DNA of 7,704 bases. Origin: Actinomycetota bacterium. Its GTDB lineage: Bacteria > Actinomycetota > Actinomycetes > S36-B12 > CAIYMF01. Made by a program: the position numbers and the translations under genes. The notes under the pieces are model-generated. The model had not been told where the DNA came from. It saw only the letters and a list, made by a program, of their open reading frames with translations, and did no database searches. The DNA is taken from positions 1 through 7,704 of the forward strand of contig WLOZ01000076.1 in assembly GCA_009699025.1 (NCBI GenBank), given 5' to 3'. Positions 1-7,704 of the stretch are shown here, one piece after another; position 1 is the stretch's first letter, and each line of letters begins with the position of its first letter.

Positions 1-546
1 CTCCTAGTGCTCGATGAGGTGCAGACCGGAATCGGCCGCACCGGCACCTGGTTCGCCCACCAATCCGAGGGCGTCACAGCCGATGTCGTCACGCTCGCCA
101 AGGGCCTCGGCGGGGGACTGCCCATCGGAGCCATGGTCGCCCTGGGCGGCGCCGCTGAGCTATTCACTCCCGGCAGCCACGGCTCAACCTTCGGCGGTAA
201 CCCGGTGTCGTGCGCGGCCGCTCTGGCGGTGCTCGACACCATCGAGGCAGAGGGCCTCCTGGAGCGTGCCGGCGCTCTGGGCGCCCGACTAGCCACCGAA
301 CTGGCCGCACACCCGCAGGTCAGCCACGTGCGTGGCCGTGGACTCATGCTGGGCGTGGTGCTCACCAGCCCCATCGCCAAGTCGGTCGAGGCCGAGGCCC
401 GAGCGCGTGGCGTGCTCATCAACGCCACGGGCCCTTCCGTCATTCGGCTGGTGCCGCCCCTGGTTCTCACCGACGCCGACGTTGACCTGCTGCTCCACCG
501 GTGGCCAACGATCATCGACGCTGCCGCAGCGCTGGTTTCGTCGTGA
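1..546 (+). CDS. argD: Acetylornithine aminotransferase, 3' part (5' end outside window)
   Basis: This is the C-terminal 181 residues of a class III (fold type I) PLP-dependent aminotransferase; the family is about 400 residues long, so roughly half is missing off the left edge. ArgD transfers an amino group from glutamate to N-acetylglutamate semialdehyde, giving N-acetylornithine in the cytosol. Visible marks are [12 protein letters not shown] at the left edge (the Asp at 13-15 should contact the pyridine nitrogen of PLP), the Schiff-base lysine in [14 protein letters not shown] (codon 100-102), and [14 protein letters not shown], whose Thr (187-189) normally contacts PLP phosphate across the dimer. 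The frame is open from base 1, so a start at the in-frame GTG at base 7 would be artificial. The stop overlaps the argR start by four bases. Related ornithine, GABA or succinylornithine aminotransferases share these motifs, but the argR-argG-argH context makes ArgD the clear choice. Confidence 0.95.
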   Translation, partial: LLVLDEVQTGIGRTGTWFAHQSEGVTADVVTLAKGLGGGLPIGAMVALGGAAELFTPGSHGSTFGGNPVSCAAALAVLDTIEAEGLLERAGALGARLATELAAHPQVSHVRGRGLMLGVVLTSPIAKSVEAEARARGVLINATGPSVIRLVPPLVLTDADVDLLLHRWPTIIDAAAALVSS

Positions 547-1111
547 GCGCGGCCCGCACCAAGACGGCCCGCCGCCATCGCATCGTCGAAATCCTTGACC
601 GCCGCGAGGTGCACACGCAGGACGAGCTGCGAGAGATTCTCGCCGCCGAGGGGCTCGCGGTCACCCAGGCCACACTCTCGCGCGATCTCGACGACATTGG
701 AGCGGTGAAAGTCGACTCCGGCGACGGCTCGTTGGTGTACTCGGTGCCTCCTGAGGGAGGGGTCGTCAGTCGAGCTGCAGCCGACCCCGACTCGCTCACG
801 CGCCTCGAGCGGGCGACTGCTGACCTGTTGGCCAGCGCCGATCACTCGGGCAACATCGTGGTGCTGCGCACGCCGCCAGGCGCGGCTCAGTACCTGGCCT
901 CGGTGATCGACCACACCGACCTGCCCGAGGTTCTCGGTACGATCGCGGGAGATGACACCGTTCTGCTGGTTACCCGCGACCCTGGGGGCGGCGCAGCCGT
1001 GGCGGCAACCATGCTTCAGCTTGCCGACCGTCGCACCACCTCGCCTGACCCAGACCGATCGCCCGAGCACACCCTGAACCACCCCTCACCCACAGAAGCA
1101 GGAGAAGAATC

Positions 1112-1115
<4 letters not shown>
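543..1115 (+). CDS. argR: Arginine repressor ArgR
   Basis: A 190-residue arginine-dependent repressor, which as a hexamer binds ARG boxes upstream of arginine genes when arginine is plentiful. Residues 1-70 form the winged helix-turn-helix domain with recognition motif TQATLSRDL (SRDL at 46-49). Residues about 85-160 form the arginine-binding and oligomerisation domain: [12 protein letters not shown] (111-123) and [12 protein letters not shown] (132-143) carry the residues that in E. coli ArgR contact arginine (A115, Q116, D123, T133, A135, D137 and D138 by my alignment). The GTG at 543 was chosen because it overlaps the argD stop as GTGA and puts the N-terminus just before the conserved RRHRIVEIL helix; an in-frame GTG at 501 would add 14 residues lying inside argD. 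No clear Shine-Dalgarno precedes it, so translation probably depends on coupling to argD. The last 26 residues (165-190) are a polar, Pro/Glu-rich tail beyond the usual family end. Confidence 0.95.
1100..1104 (+). promoter_or_regulatory. Ribosome binding site for argG
   Basis: AGGAG, continuing as AGGAGAAG, lies inside the last codons of argR with 7 bases before the GTG at 1112. It is the best Shine-Dalgarno in the arginine genes here and fixes the argG start, so argG can initiate independently as well as by coupling to argR. Confidence 0.8.
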
Positions 1116-3731
<2,616 letters not shown>

Positions 3732-3746
3732 GGGTCATCCTGACCC
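3732..3746 (+). terminator. Hairpin directly after the argH stop codon
   Basis: GGGTCA-TCC-TGACCC is a perfect 6-bp stem with a 3-base loop that starts at the base after the argH TAG. It has no following T-run, so it is not a canonical intrinsic terminator, although actinobacterial terminators often lack one. It could instead protect the 3' end of the arg mRNA. Confidence 0.35.
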
Positions 3747-3764
3747 GAAACTGCGTGGGCCCTC

Positions 3765-3797
3765 GGTCCCTCAGTCTTAGATCAGAGGAATCGGACC
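3765..3797 (+). terminator. Second, imperfect stem-loop in the argH downstream gap
   Basis: GGTCC (3765-3769) pairs with GGACC (3793-3797), and an inner CTC (3770-3772) can pair with GAG (3785-3787) across an asymmetric bulge. With the preceding hairpin it suggests transcript ending or processing between argH and the next gene. The structure is weak and may be chance. I saw no convincing promoter in 3732-3891. Confidence 0.2.
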
Positions 3798-3891
3798 TAC
3801 GTCTGGAGTTCTCCGGTCACCCCAGGCTGACCCCTCGGGAGGCGCCCGACCACAGTGCGGCCATCAGGGTGGTTCCGCGGAAGTACACCTG

Positions 3892-4944
3892 ATGAGTCAC
3901 TCGAGGTACGAGACGGGCGTCGCCGAGGCGAGCCCCATCATGGTCAGCGTGGGCGGGTTCCGGGTTCCCGCCTGGGTCGGGCGAGCCAAGACTGGCGCGG
4001 CGCGGCTCCCCGGTCCGGTGCAGGCATGCCTTCACTACGGGTGGATGGTTGCCGACGGAGATCGCCCGCGGTTCGCCTCTGAGGCACTTCGGAAACTGAT
4101 GTCCTGTCGGCCGACCACATTCCGTCAGAAGATGATGTATAAGCTCTCGCGCGATCGTCGCCCGCTCATCGCGATGTTCGCCAACAAGGTGGCGGTGCGT
4201 GATTTTGTGTCTGACACGGTGGGCCCGCACTGGCTCAAGGAGACCTATGCGGTGGCGACTCGGGCCGCTGACCTCCCGTGGGACGACCTGCCGCGTGAGG
4301 TCGTGCTCAAGGTGAGTCACGGCTCCGGGGGAGTCATCGTGGTGACCGAGTTGGCCGACCCGGCCGTGCGGCTGCCCTCGCCTCACGAGCGTAGGGGCTG
4401 GAGCAAGCACCTGGTGCACCCTGACTCGGTGACGCGGTCAGAGGCCGAAGGGCTGCTCGACCACTGGTTATCGCTGCGCTACGGATTCGGGCCCGGCCAA
4501 TCGAGGGAGTGGGCCTACACCACCATCGCGCCTCGGGTTGTGGCCGAGGAATTGGTGGGCTCGAGCACCGAACTCGCGCGCGAGATCTGGTTTCACTGCT
4601 TCGACGGGGTACCGCGCTGCTGCCTCTTCGTGAAGCGAAACTCCGAGTTCGATGAACTCGCGTGCGAGCGACTCTTTGACTGGGAGTTCGACCAGGCGCC
4701 CGAGGCCAGTGGGCTCAGCGTGGAGGAGTGGGATGACCTCGTGGCAGCAACGGTAGCGCTCGCGCGCACCACCGACAGTGTGCGAGTCGACTGGCTTGTG
4801 GGCTCCACAGGCGCGAGGTTCGGGGAGTTGACCAACTATCCCGGCGCCGGAAGGCTGGCCTTCAACGGCCACGCTAGCCTGTCGGCGCAGGAGGTGCATG
4901 ACCTGATGAGCTCCTACTGGAATGTCCCCCTGCGCTATGAGTGA
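3892..4944 (+). CDS. TupA-like ATP-grasp family protein, copy 1
   Basis: A 350-residue soluble protein with no signal peptide or membrane segment. Its layout matches the TupA-like ATP-grasp family, named after a Bacillus teichuronopeptide synthesis protein: PTTFRQKMMYK (74-84), a KVAVRDFV block (99-106), the nucleotide-binding [14 protein letters not shown] (138-151), WAYTTIAPRVVAEE (207-220), EIWFHCFDG (231-239), and VRVDWL...[11 protein letters not shown] (297-320). In the last block D300, E312 and N315 are the likely metal ligands. ATP-grasp enzymes usually form an amide or peptide bond through an acyl-phosphate; the substrate here is unknown. One oddity is Asn98, where copy 2 and, as I recall, the family have Asp (ADK). 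Only a weak Shine-Dalgarno precedes the ATG at 3892; an in-frame ATG at 3940 would remove 16 non-conserved residues and is a real alternative. It begins 160 bases after argH, probably as a separate unit with copy 2. Confidence 0.8.
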   Translation: MSHSRYETGVAEASPIMVSVGGFRVPAWVGRAKTGAARLPGPVQACLHYGWMVADGDRPRFASEALRKLMSCRPTTFRQKMMYKLSRDRRPLIAMFANKVAVRDFVSDTVGPHWLKETYAVATRAADLPWDDLPREVVLKVSHGSGGVIVVTELADPAVRLPSPHERRGWSKHLVHPDSVTRSEAEGLLDHWLSLRYGFGPGQSREWAYTTIAPRVVAEELVGSSTELAREIWFHCFDGVPRCCLFVKRNSEFDELACERLFDWEFDQAPEASGLSVEEWDDLVAATVALARTTDSVRVDWLVGSTGARFGELTNYPGAGRLAFNGHASLSAQEVHDLMSSYWNVPLRYE

Positions 4945-6000
4945 GGTTGCGTTCTGAATCCTCAATCGCGTCGCCCCCCTGAGGCGTCCTCCTACGTCAG
5001 CACTCTGGCCGGCAGACCGCTGCCATCGATGTTGCGCTCACTGCGGTCCCGAGCCATGTCTTTGCCCCAGCCGGCGCGTGGCGCGCTGCGCTACCTGTGG
5101 CTGGTCGCCGACGGAGAACGTCCGCGAGCCACCACTCCGGTCACTAGGCGCGCGCTGTCGCGCAATCCCACCACCTATCGGCAGAAAATGATGTACAAGC
5201 TCGCGCGTGACCGGCGGCCGCTGATCGGGATGTTCGCCGACAAGGTGGCCGTTCGCGACTACGTCTCTGAAACCGTAGGCGCGAGTTGGCTCAAAGAGAC
5301 CTTCGCTGTGGCTGACCGCGCTGCTGACCTGCCGTGGGACAACCTTCCACGAGAGGTGGTGCTCAAGGTGAGCCACGGGAGTGGCGGCGTGATCCTTGTC
5401 ACCGAGTCGGCAGAGGTCTCGGCACGACTCCCGTCGGCCGCCGAGCATCCCGGGTGGTCGCGCCACCATGTCCACCCGGATTCAGTTACGAGGGCGCAAC
5501 TGGCAGAACTGCTCGACCACTGGCTCTCACTGCGCTACGGCCGCGGGCGCGGGCAGTCTAGCGAGTGGGCCTACACCACCATTGAGCCGCGCATTCTGGC
5601 CGAGGAGTTCATAGGTTCGGATCAGGATATTCCGGGGGAGCTCTGGGTTCACTGCTTCGATGGCAGGCCCGGAAACTTCGTGATCGTCGGTCGCGGGCCG
5701 GCCTTCGAAGAGGTCGGCCTGGTGAGATTTCTCCGGGGCGAGGAGGACGAGGCCTGCGCGGCGAGCGGGCTCAGCGCCGACGTGTGGGACGCCGTGGTCG
5801 CTGCGTCTGCGGCTCTCGCACGCACGACCGACGCGGTGCGAGTCGACTGGCTCATCAGTGAGCGAGGCCCCCTCTTTGGTGAGCTCACCAACTATCCCGG
5901 TGGTGGGCGCCTCATGTTCACGGGTCATCCGAGGCTCACGCCGCAGGAGACGCACGACCTCGTTGCGTCGATGTGGACCGTGCCCAAACGCTACGTGTGA
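4006..6000 (+). repeat. Tandem gene duplication (two ATP-grasp copies)
   Basis: The region from about 4006 to 4944 is repeated, diverged, at about 5062 to 6000, in direct orientation and in the same reading frame. Protein identity by eye is about 84% over the first 80 aligned residues (from PTTF/PTTY), about 63% over the next 86, and about 55% over the last 111. The copies are too diverged to be a recent duplication, and no flanking short repeats or insertion sequence were seen. Confidence 0.8.
5029..6000 (+). CDS. TupA-like ATP-grasp family protein, copy 2
   Basis: A 323-residue paralogue of the preceding gene, alignable without gaps (residue n here matches n+27 there) and about two-thirds identical by eye. 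All family blocks are present: [21 protein letters not shown] (70-79), [14 protein letters not shown] (Lys113 for nucleotide binding), [26 protein letters not shown], and VRVDWL...[11 protein letters not shown] with Asp273, Glu285 and Asn288 as likely metal ligands. The first half is much better conserved between copies than the region after HCFDG, which suggests shared ATP chemistry and diverged acceptor or substrate contacts. The ATG at 5029 is the first standard start after the copy 1 stop in this frame; ATG 5056 is an alternative. Neither has a clear Shine-Dalgarno. The 28 codons between the copy 1 stop and this ATG are open in the same frame. No signal peptide or membrane segment is seen. 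The substrate cannot be told from the sequence. Confidence 0.8.
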   Translation: MLRSLRSRAMSLPQPARGALRYLWLVADGERPRATTPVTRRALSRNPTTYRQKMMYKLARDRRPLIGMFADKVAVRDYVSETVGASWLKETFAVADRAADLPWDNLPREVVLKVSHGSGGVILVTESAEVSARLPSAAEHPGWSRHHVHPDSVTRAQLAELLDHWLSLRYGRGRGQSSEWAYTTIEPRILAEEFIGSDQDIPGELWVHCFDGRPGNFVIVGRGPAFEEVGLVRFLRGEEDEACAASGLSADVWDAVVAASAALARTTDAVRVDWLISERGPLFGELTNYPGGGRLMFTGHPRLTPQETHDLVASMWTVPKRYV

Positions 6001-6053
6001 GGGCAGCGGCGGTGTCGTGTGGGGGGTGTCAGACGCCGGCGCAGCTTCGAGAT

Positions 6054-6061
6054 GGGAGAGG
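6054..6061 (+). promoter_or_regulatory. Ribosome binding site deciding the tyrS start
   Basis: GGGAGAGG ends 9 bases before the ATG at 6071 and abuts another in-frame ATG at 6062. The spacing favours 6071 as the start. Confidence 0.6.
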
Positions 6062-6070
6062 ATGACGCCC

Positions 6071-7354
6071 ATGAGTGCCATCCTTGACGACCTGCAGGCG
6101 CGCGACCTCATCGCGCAGTCAACCGACCTCGAGGCGCTGCGCCGTGACCTTGAGGCCGCGCCGATGACTCTGTACTGCGGCTTCGACCCCACGGCGCCAA
6201 GCCTGCACCTGGGCAACCTCGCCCAAATCCTCACCGTGCGGCGGTTTCAGCTCGACGGTCACCGGCCGCTGGCCCTCGTGGGCGGCGCAACTGGTCTCAT
6301 CGGGGATCCCAAGATGGCGGGGGAGCGCACACTCAATGACTCCGACACCGTGGCGGCTTGGGTCGATGGCATCCGTGCCCAGCTTGAGCGCTTCTACGAC
6401 TTCGACGGATCCAACGCTGCGATTGTCGTGAACAATCTCGACTGGACCGCGCCCGTGACGGCAATCGAGTTTCTACGCGACATTGGCAAGCATTTCAGCG
6501 TTAACCGCATGCTCGACCGCGAGGCGGTCGCGGCGAGACTCGCGGGCCCAGGAATCTCCTATACGGAGTTTTCTTACGCGCTGCTGCAGTCCTACGACTT
6601 CCTCGAGCTTTTCAGACGCCATGGGTGCATGCTCCAGACCGGTGGGTCCGACCAGTGGGGAAACATCACCGCGGGTGTCGACCTAGTGCGCCGTGTCGAG
6701 GGTGCGCATGTGCATGCCCTCACCACGCCGCTCATCACCAAGGCTGATGGCACCAAGTTCGGCAAGACCGAGAGCGGCACCATCTGGCTCGATCCCCAGC
6801 TCACCACCCCCTATGCCTTCCACCAGTTCTGGATCAATGCCGACGACCGTGACGTGTCCACGCTGATGCGCACCTACTCCTTCAAGCCGATCGATGAGAT
6901 TGTCAAACTTGAACAATTGACGGCTGAGAAGCCAGCCGAGCGTGCCGCCCAGCGGGCTCTCGCTGACGAGATCACCACCCTGGTGCACGGAGCCAGCGAG
7001 ACGAGGGCCGCTGAGGCCGCCGCAGCAGCCCTGTTCGGACGCGGCGATCTCGCCGATCTGCCCGAGCCAACGCTCGCGGCAGCGCTCACCGAGGCGGGTG
7101 TGGGGCTCGTGGAGGCCTCCGAGGTGATCGCGGGAATGTTGCCGGCGCTGAGCGACCTGCTTGTCCGATGTGGCCTCGCGGCCAGCAAGGGAGCCGCTCG
7201 TCGCACCGTGGCCGAGGGCGGTGTATCGATCAACAACGTGCGTTCCGAGGTCGACTCCGCTGATGCGCCGATCGACGCATCCCTTCTGTTGCACGGACAT
7301 TGGCTGGTGCTGCGCCGCGGCCGAAGGTCGGTTGCAGGCGTCCGAATCGCCTGA
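6071..7354 (+). CDS. tyrS: Tyrosyl-tRNA synthetase
   Basis: A 427-residue class I aminoacyl-tRNA synthetase that charges tRNA-Tyr with tyrosine in the cytosol; bacterial TyrRS enzymes are normally about 420 residues. [15 protein letters not shown] (36-50) holds the HIGH-type signature as HLGN (46-49), preceded by Tyr35. [15 protein letters not shown] follows, then [11 protein letters not shown] in the tyrosine pocket, and KFGKT (229-233) is the KMSKS-type loop of bacterial TyrRS. The C-terminal part from about [19 protein letters not shown] to the end is an S4 RNA-binding domain with GGVSINN. Start 6071 is preferred over the in-frame ATG 6062 because of Shine-Dalgarno spacing; the frame stays open back to 5858 inside the upstream gene, but that part is out-of-frame sequence of copy 2. 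The gene lies 70 bases after the ATP-grasp pair, so it may be co-transcribed with it; no T-box or clear separate promoter was seen. An rRNA operon leader follows downstream. Confidence 0.97.
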   Translation: MSAILDDLQARDLIAQSTDLEALRRDLEAAPMTLYCGFDPTAPSLHLGNLAQILTVRRFQLDGHRPLALVGGATGLIGDPKMAGERTLNDSDTVAAWVDGIRAQLERFYDFDGSNAAIVVNNLDWTAPVTAIEFLRDIGKHFSVNRMLDREAVAARLAGPGISYTEFSYALLQSYDFLELFRRHGCMLQTGGSDQWGNITAGVDLVRRVEGAHVHALTTPLITKADGTKFGKTESGTIWLDPQLTTPYAFHQFWINADDRDVSTLMRTYSFKPIDEIVKLEQLTAEKPAERAAQRALADEITTLVHGASETRAAEAAAAALFGRGDLADLPEPTLAAALTEAGVGLVEASEVIAGMLPALSDLLVRCGLAASKGAARRTVAEGGVSINNVRSEVDSADAPIDASLLLHGHWLVLRRGRRSVAGVRIA

Positions 7355-7357
7355 GGT

Positions 7358-7421
7358 CGACAGGGGAAGGCCCCCCGATTTGGACTCCACCCCCACTGAG
7401 GGGTAGTGTTCCCTCCTGTCG
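7358..7421 (+). terminator. Candidate tyrS terminator: large imperfect inverted repeat
   Basis: Four bases after the tyrS stop, CGACAGG plus GGAA (7358-7368) pairs with TTCC and CCTGTCG (7409-7421) across a 2-base bulge. Inside sit two smaller hairpins, GGGG-AAGG-CCCC (7363-7374) and ACCCC-CACTGA-GGGGT (7389-7404); the first competes with the outer stem. There is no T-run after it. It could end tyrS transcripts before the rRNA promoter, but this rests only on pairing. Confidence 0.4.
7380..7409 (+). promoter_or_regulatory. Weaker candidate rRNA promoter (upstream)
   Basis: TTGGAC (7380-7385), an 18-base spacer and TAGTGT (7404-7409) fit an actinobacterial housekeeping sigma promoter with a TANNNT -10. 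It lies within the inverted repeat after tyrS, so initiation would fall in the 3' arm of that repeat. Multiple promoters are common upstream of rRNA operons, but this one is less convincing than the one at 7513. Confidence 0.35.
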
Positions 7422-7512
7422 CTAGATCCCCCCGGGGAGACGCGGAGTCGGAGCCAAACAGAGTGTGAATAGGCGCCGAATTCACGGAGCGACTCGCACG
7501 AGCCGCCCGGAT

Positions 7513-7541
7513 TTGACCGGGATGGAACGAGCGAGTAGGTT
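7513..7541 (+). promoter_or_regulatory. Main candidate rRNA operon promoter
   Basis: TTGACC (7513-7518), a 17-base spacer and TAGGTT (7536-7541) match a strong actinobacterial housekeeping sigma promoter. Initiation would fall near 7548, about 50 bases before the boxA-like block, which is a normal arrangement for a pre-rRNA leader. The -35 differs from TTGACA only at its last base. Confidence 0.7.
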
Positions 7542-7558
7542 AGAAACATCGCCTTGAA

Positions 7559-7577
7559 CCTCGTCCGGAAGGACAGG
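7559..7577 (+). other. Leader hairpin with GGAA (GNRA) tetraloop, boxB position
   Basis: GTCC-GGAA-GGAC (7563-7574) is extended by CCT (7559-7561) pairing with AGG (7575-7577) around a bulged C7562. It sits just 5' of the boxA-like block, the position of boxB in E. coli rRNA leaders. No protein partner can be inferred. Confidence 0.5.
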
Positions 7578-7595
7578 GAACGATGCGCGCCCGTA

Positions 7596-7618
7596 CCTTG
7601 AGAACTCAACAGCGTGCC
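7596..7618 (+). promoter_or_regulatory. boxA-like rRNA antitermination block
   Basis: The core TTGAGAACTCAACAGCG is the conserved leader block found upstream of 16S rRNA in many actinobacteria; the mycobacterial boxA region has a near-identical TTGAGAACTCAATAG. In established models boxA RNA recruits NusB-NusE to make rRNA transcription resistant to termination. It is the best evidence that a 16S gene follows. Confidence 0.65.
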
Positions 7619-7638
7619 AAATGTCAATGCCAAAAACC

Positions 7639-7677
7639 CCGTCAAATGGCGGTGGGACTTGTCCTGCCGTCTGACGG
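7639..7677 (+). other. Long leader hairpin followed by a T-rich run
   Basis: CCGTCA (7639-7644) pairs perfectly with TGACGG (7672-7677). After a 3-base bulge (7645-7647), GGCGGTGGGA (7648-7657) pairs with TCCTGCCGTC (7662-7671), including three G-U wobbles, around a CTTG loop. ATTTCTTT follows the stem (7678-7685). It may be an RNase III processing stem or a terminator-like structure that boxA antitermination must pass. Confidence 0.5.
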
Positions 7678-7704
7678 ATTTCTTTGAGGCAGACAGATAG
7701 CTAC

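Larger units (their letters stand above)
7548..7704 (+). other. Pre-rRNA leader (16S rRNA begins beyond the window)
   Basis: From the predicted start to the window edge the sequence is non-coding and looks like the 5' leader of an rRNA operon: a GNRA-loop hairpin, a boxA-like antitermination block, then a long hairpin. The usual 16S 5' sequence (AGAGTTTGATC) is not reached, so no rRNA gene is annotated here. The gene-free stretch 7355-7704 is thus accounted for by the candidate terminator, two promoter candidates and this leader; in 7422-7512 I saw nothing else. Confidence 0.7.

Noticed and set aside
3817..4419. 200-codon minus-strand frame opposite the start of ATP-grasp copy 1
   Set aside because: A parallel minus-strand frame lies opposite copy 2 (5038-5475), as expected from shared sense-strand codons; no independent coding evidence.
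4937..4957. Six-codon ATG frame (MSEVAF) overlapping the copy 1 stop
   Set aside because: It could be a coupling peptide leading to copy 2, but it has no clear Shine-Dalgarno and is too short to support.
6001..6070. Separate tyrS promoter or T-box riboswitch
   Set aside because: The 70-base gap has no convincing -35/-10 pair, no T-box sequence and no room for a full T-box leader.
7433..7477. Possible third rRNA promoter around GTGTGAATAGGCG
   Set aside because: The -10 candidate lacks the final T of TANNNT and there is no -35-like element at proper distance.
6683..7645. 320-codon open frame on the minus strand across tyrS and the rRNA promoter region
   Set aside because: It lies opposite a certain tyrS and continues through the promoter and boxA block; its translation shows no known family motif. 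Long antisense frames are expected at this GC content.

Overview
The window is high-GC actinobacterial DNA. The evidence is strong G/C preference at third codon positions, GTG starts with 4-base GTGA overlaps between arginine genes, a TANNNT-type -10 box, and a pre-rRNA leader carrying the TTGAGAACTCAACAG block typical of actinobacterial rRNA operons. A Micrococcales-like or related actinobacterium is the best guess; the genus cannot be read from this stretch.

Bases 1-3731 are the distal part of an arginine biosynthesis operon, all on the + strand: the 3' end of argD, then argR, argG and argH. Every junction overlaps (4, 4 and 8 bases), so the genes are almost certainly co-transcribed and translationally coupled. 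ArgD makes N-acetylornithine, ArgG and ArgH turn citrulline plus aspartate into arginine plus fumarate, and ArgR is the arginine-responsive repressor. argF (ornithine carbamoyltransferase), which usually lies between argD and argR in actinobacteria, is absent from that position.

Bases 3732-3891 are a non-coding gap with two small hairpins that may end the arg transcript. Bases 3892-6000 hold the most unusual part of the window: two tandem paralogous genes, about two-thirds identical by eye, for proteins resembling the TupA-like branch of the ATP-grasp ligases. Their substrate is unknown. They lie in the same reading frame, separated by one TGA codon and 28 open codons. No glycosyltransferase, transporter or polymerase gene accompanies them here.

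Bases 6071-7354 encode tyrosyl-tRNA synthetase (tyrS). The last 350 bases contain no protein gene. They hold a terminator-like inverted repeat after tyrS, one good and one weaker promoter candidate, and the start of a pre-rRNA leader with a GNRA-loop hairpin, a boxA-like block and a long hairpin followed by a T-rich run. The window stops before the 16S rRNA itself.
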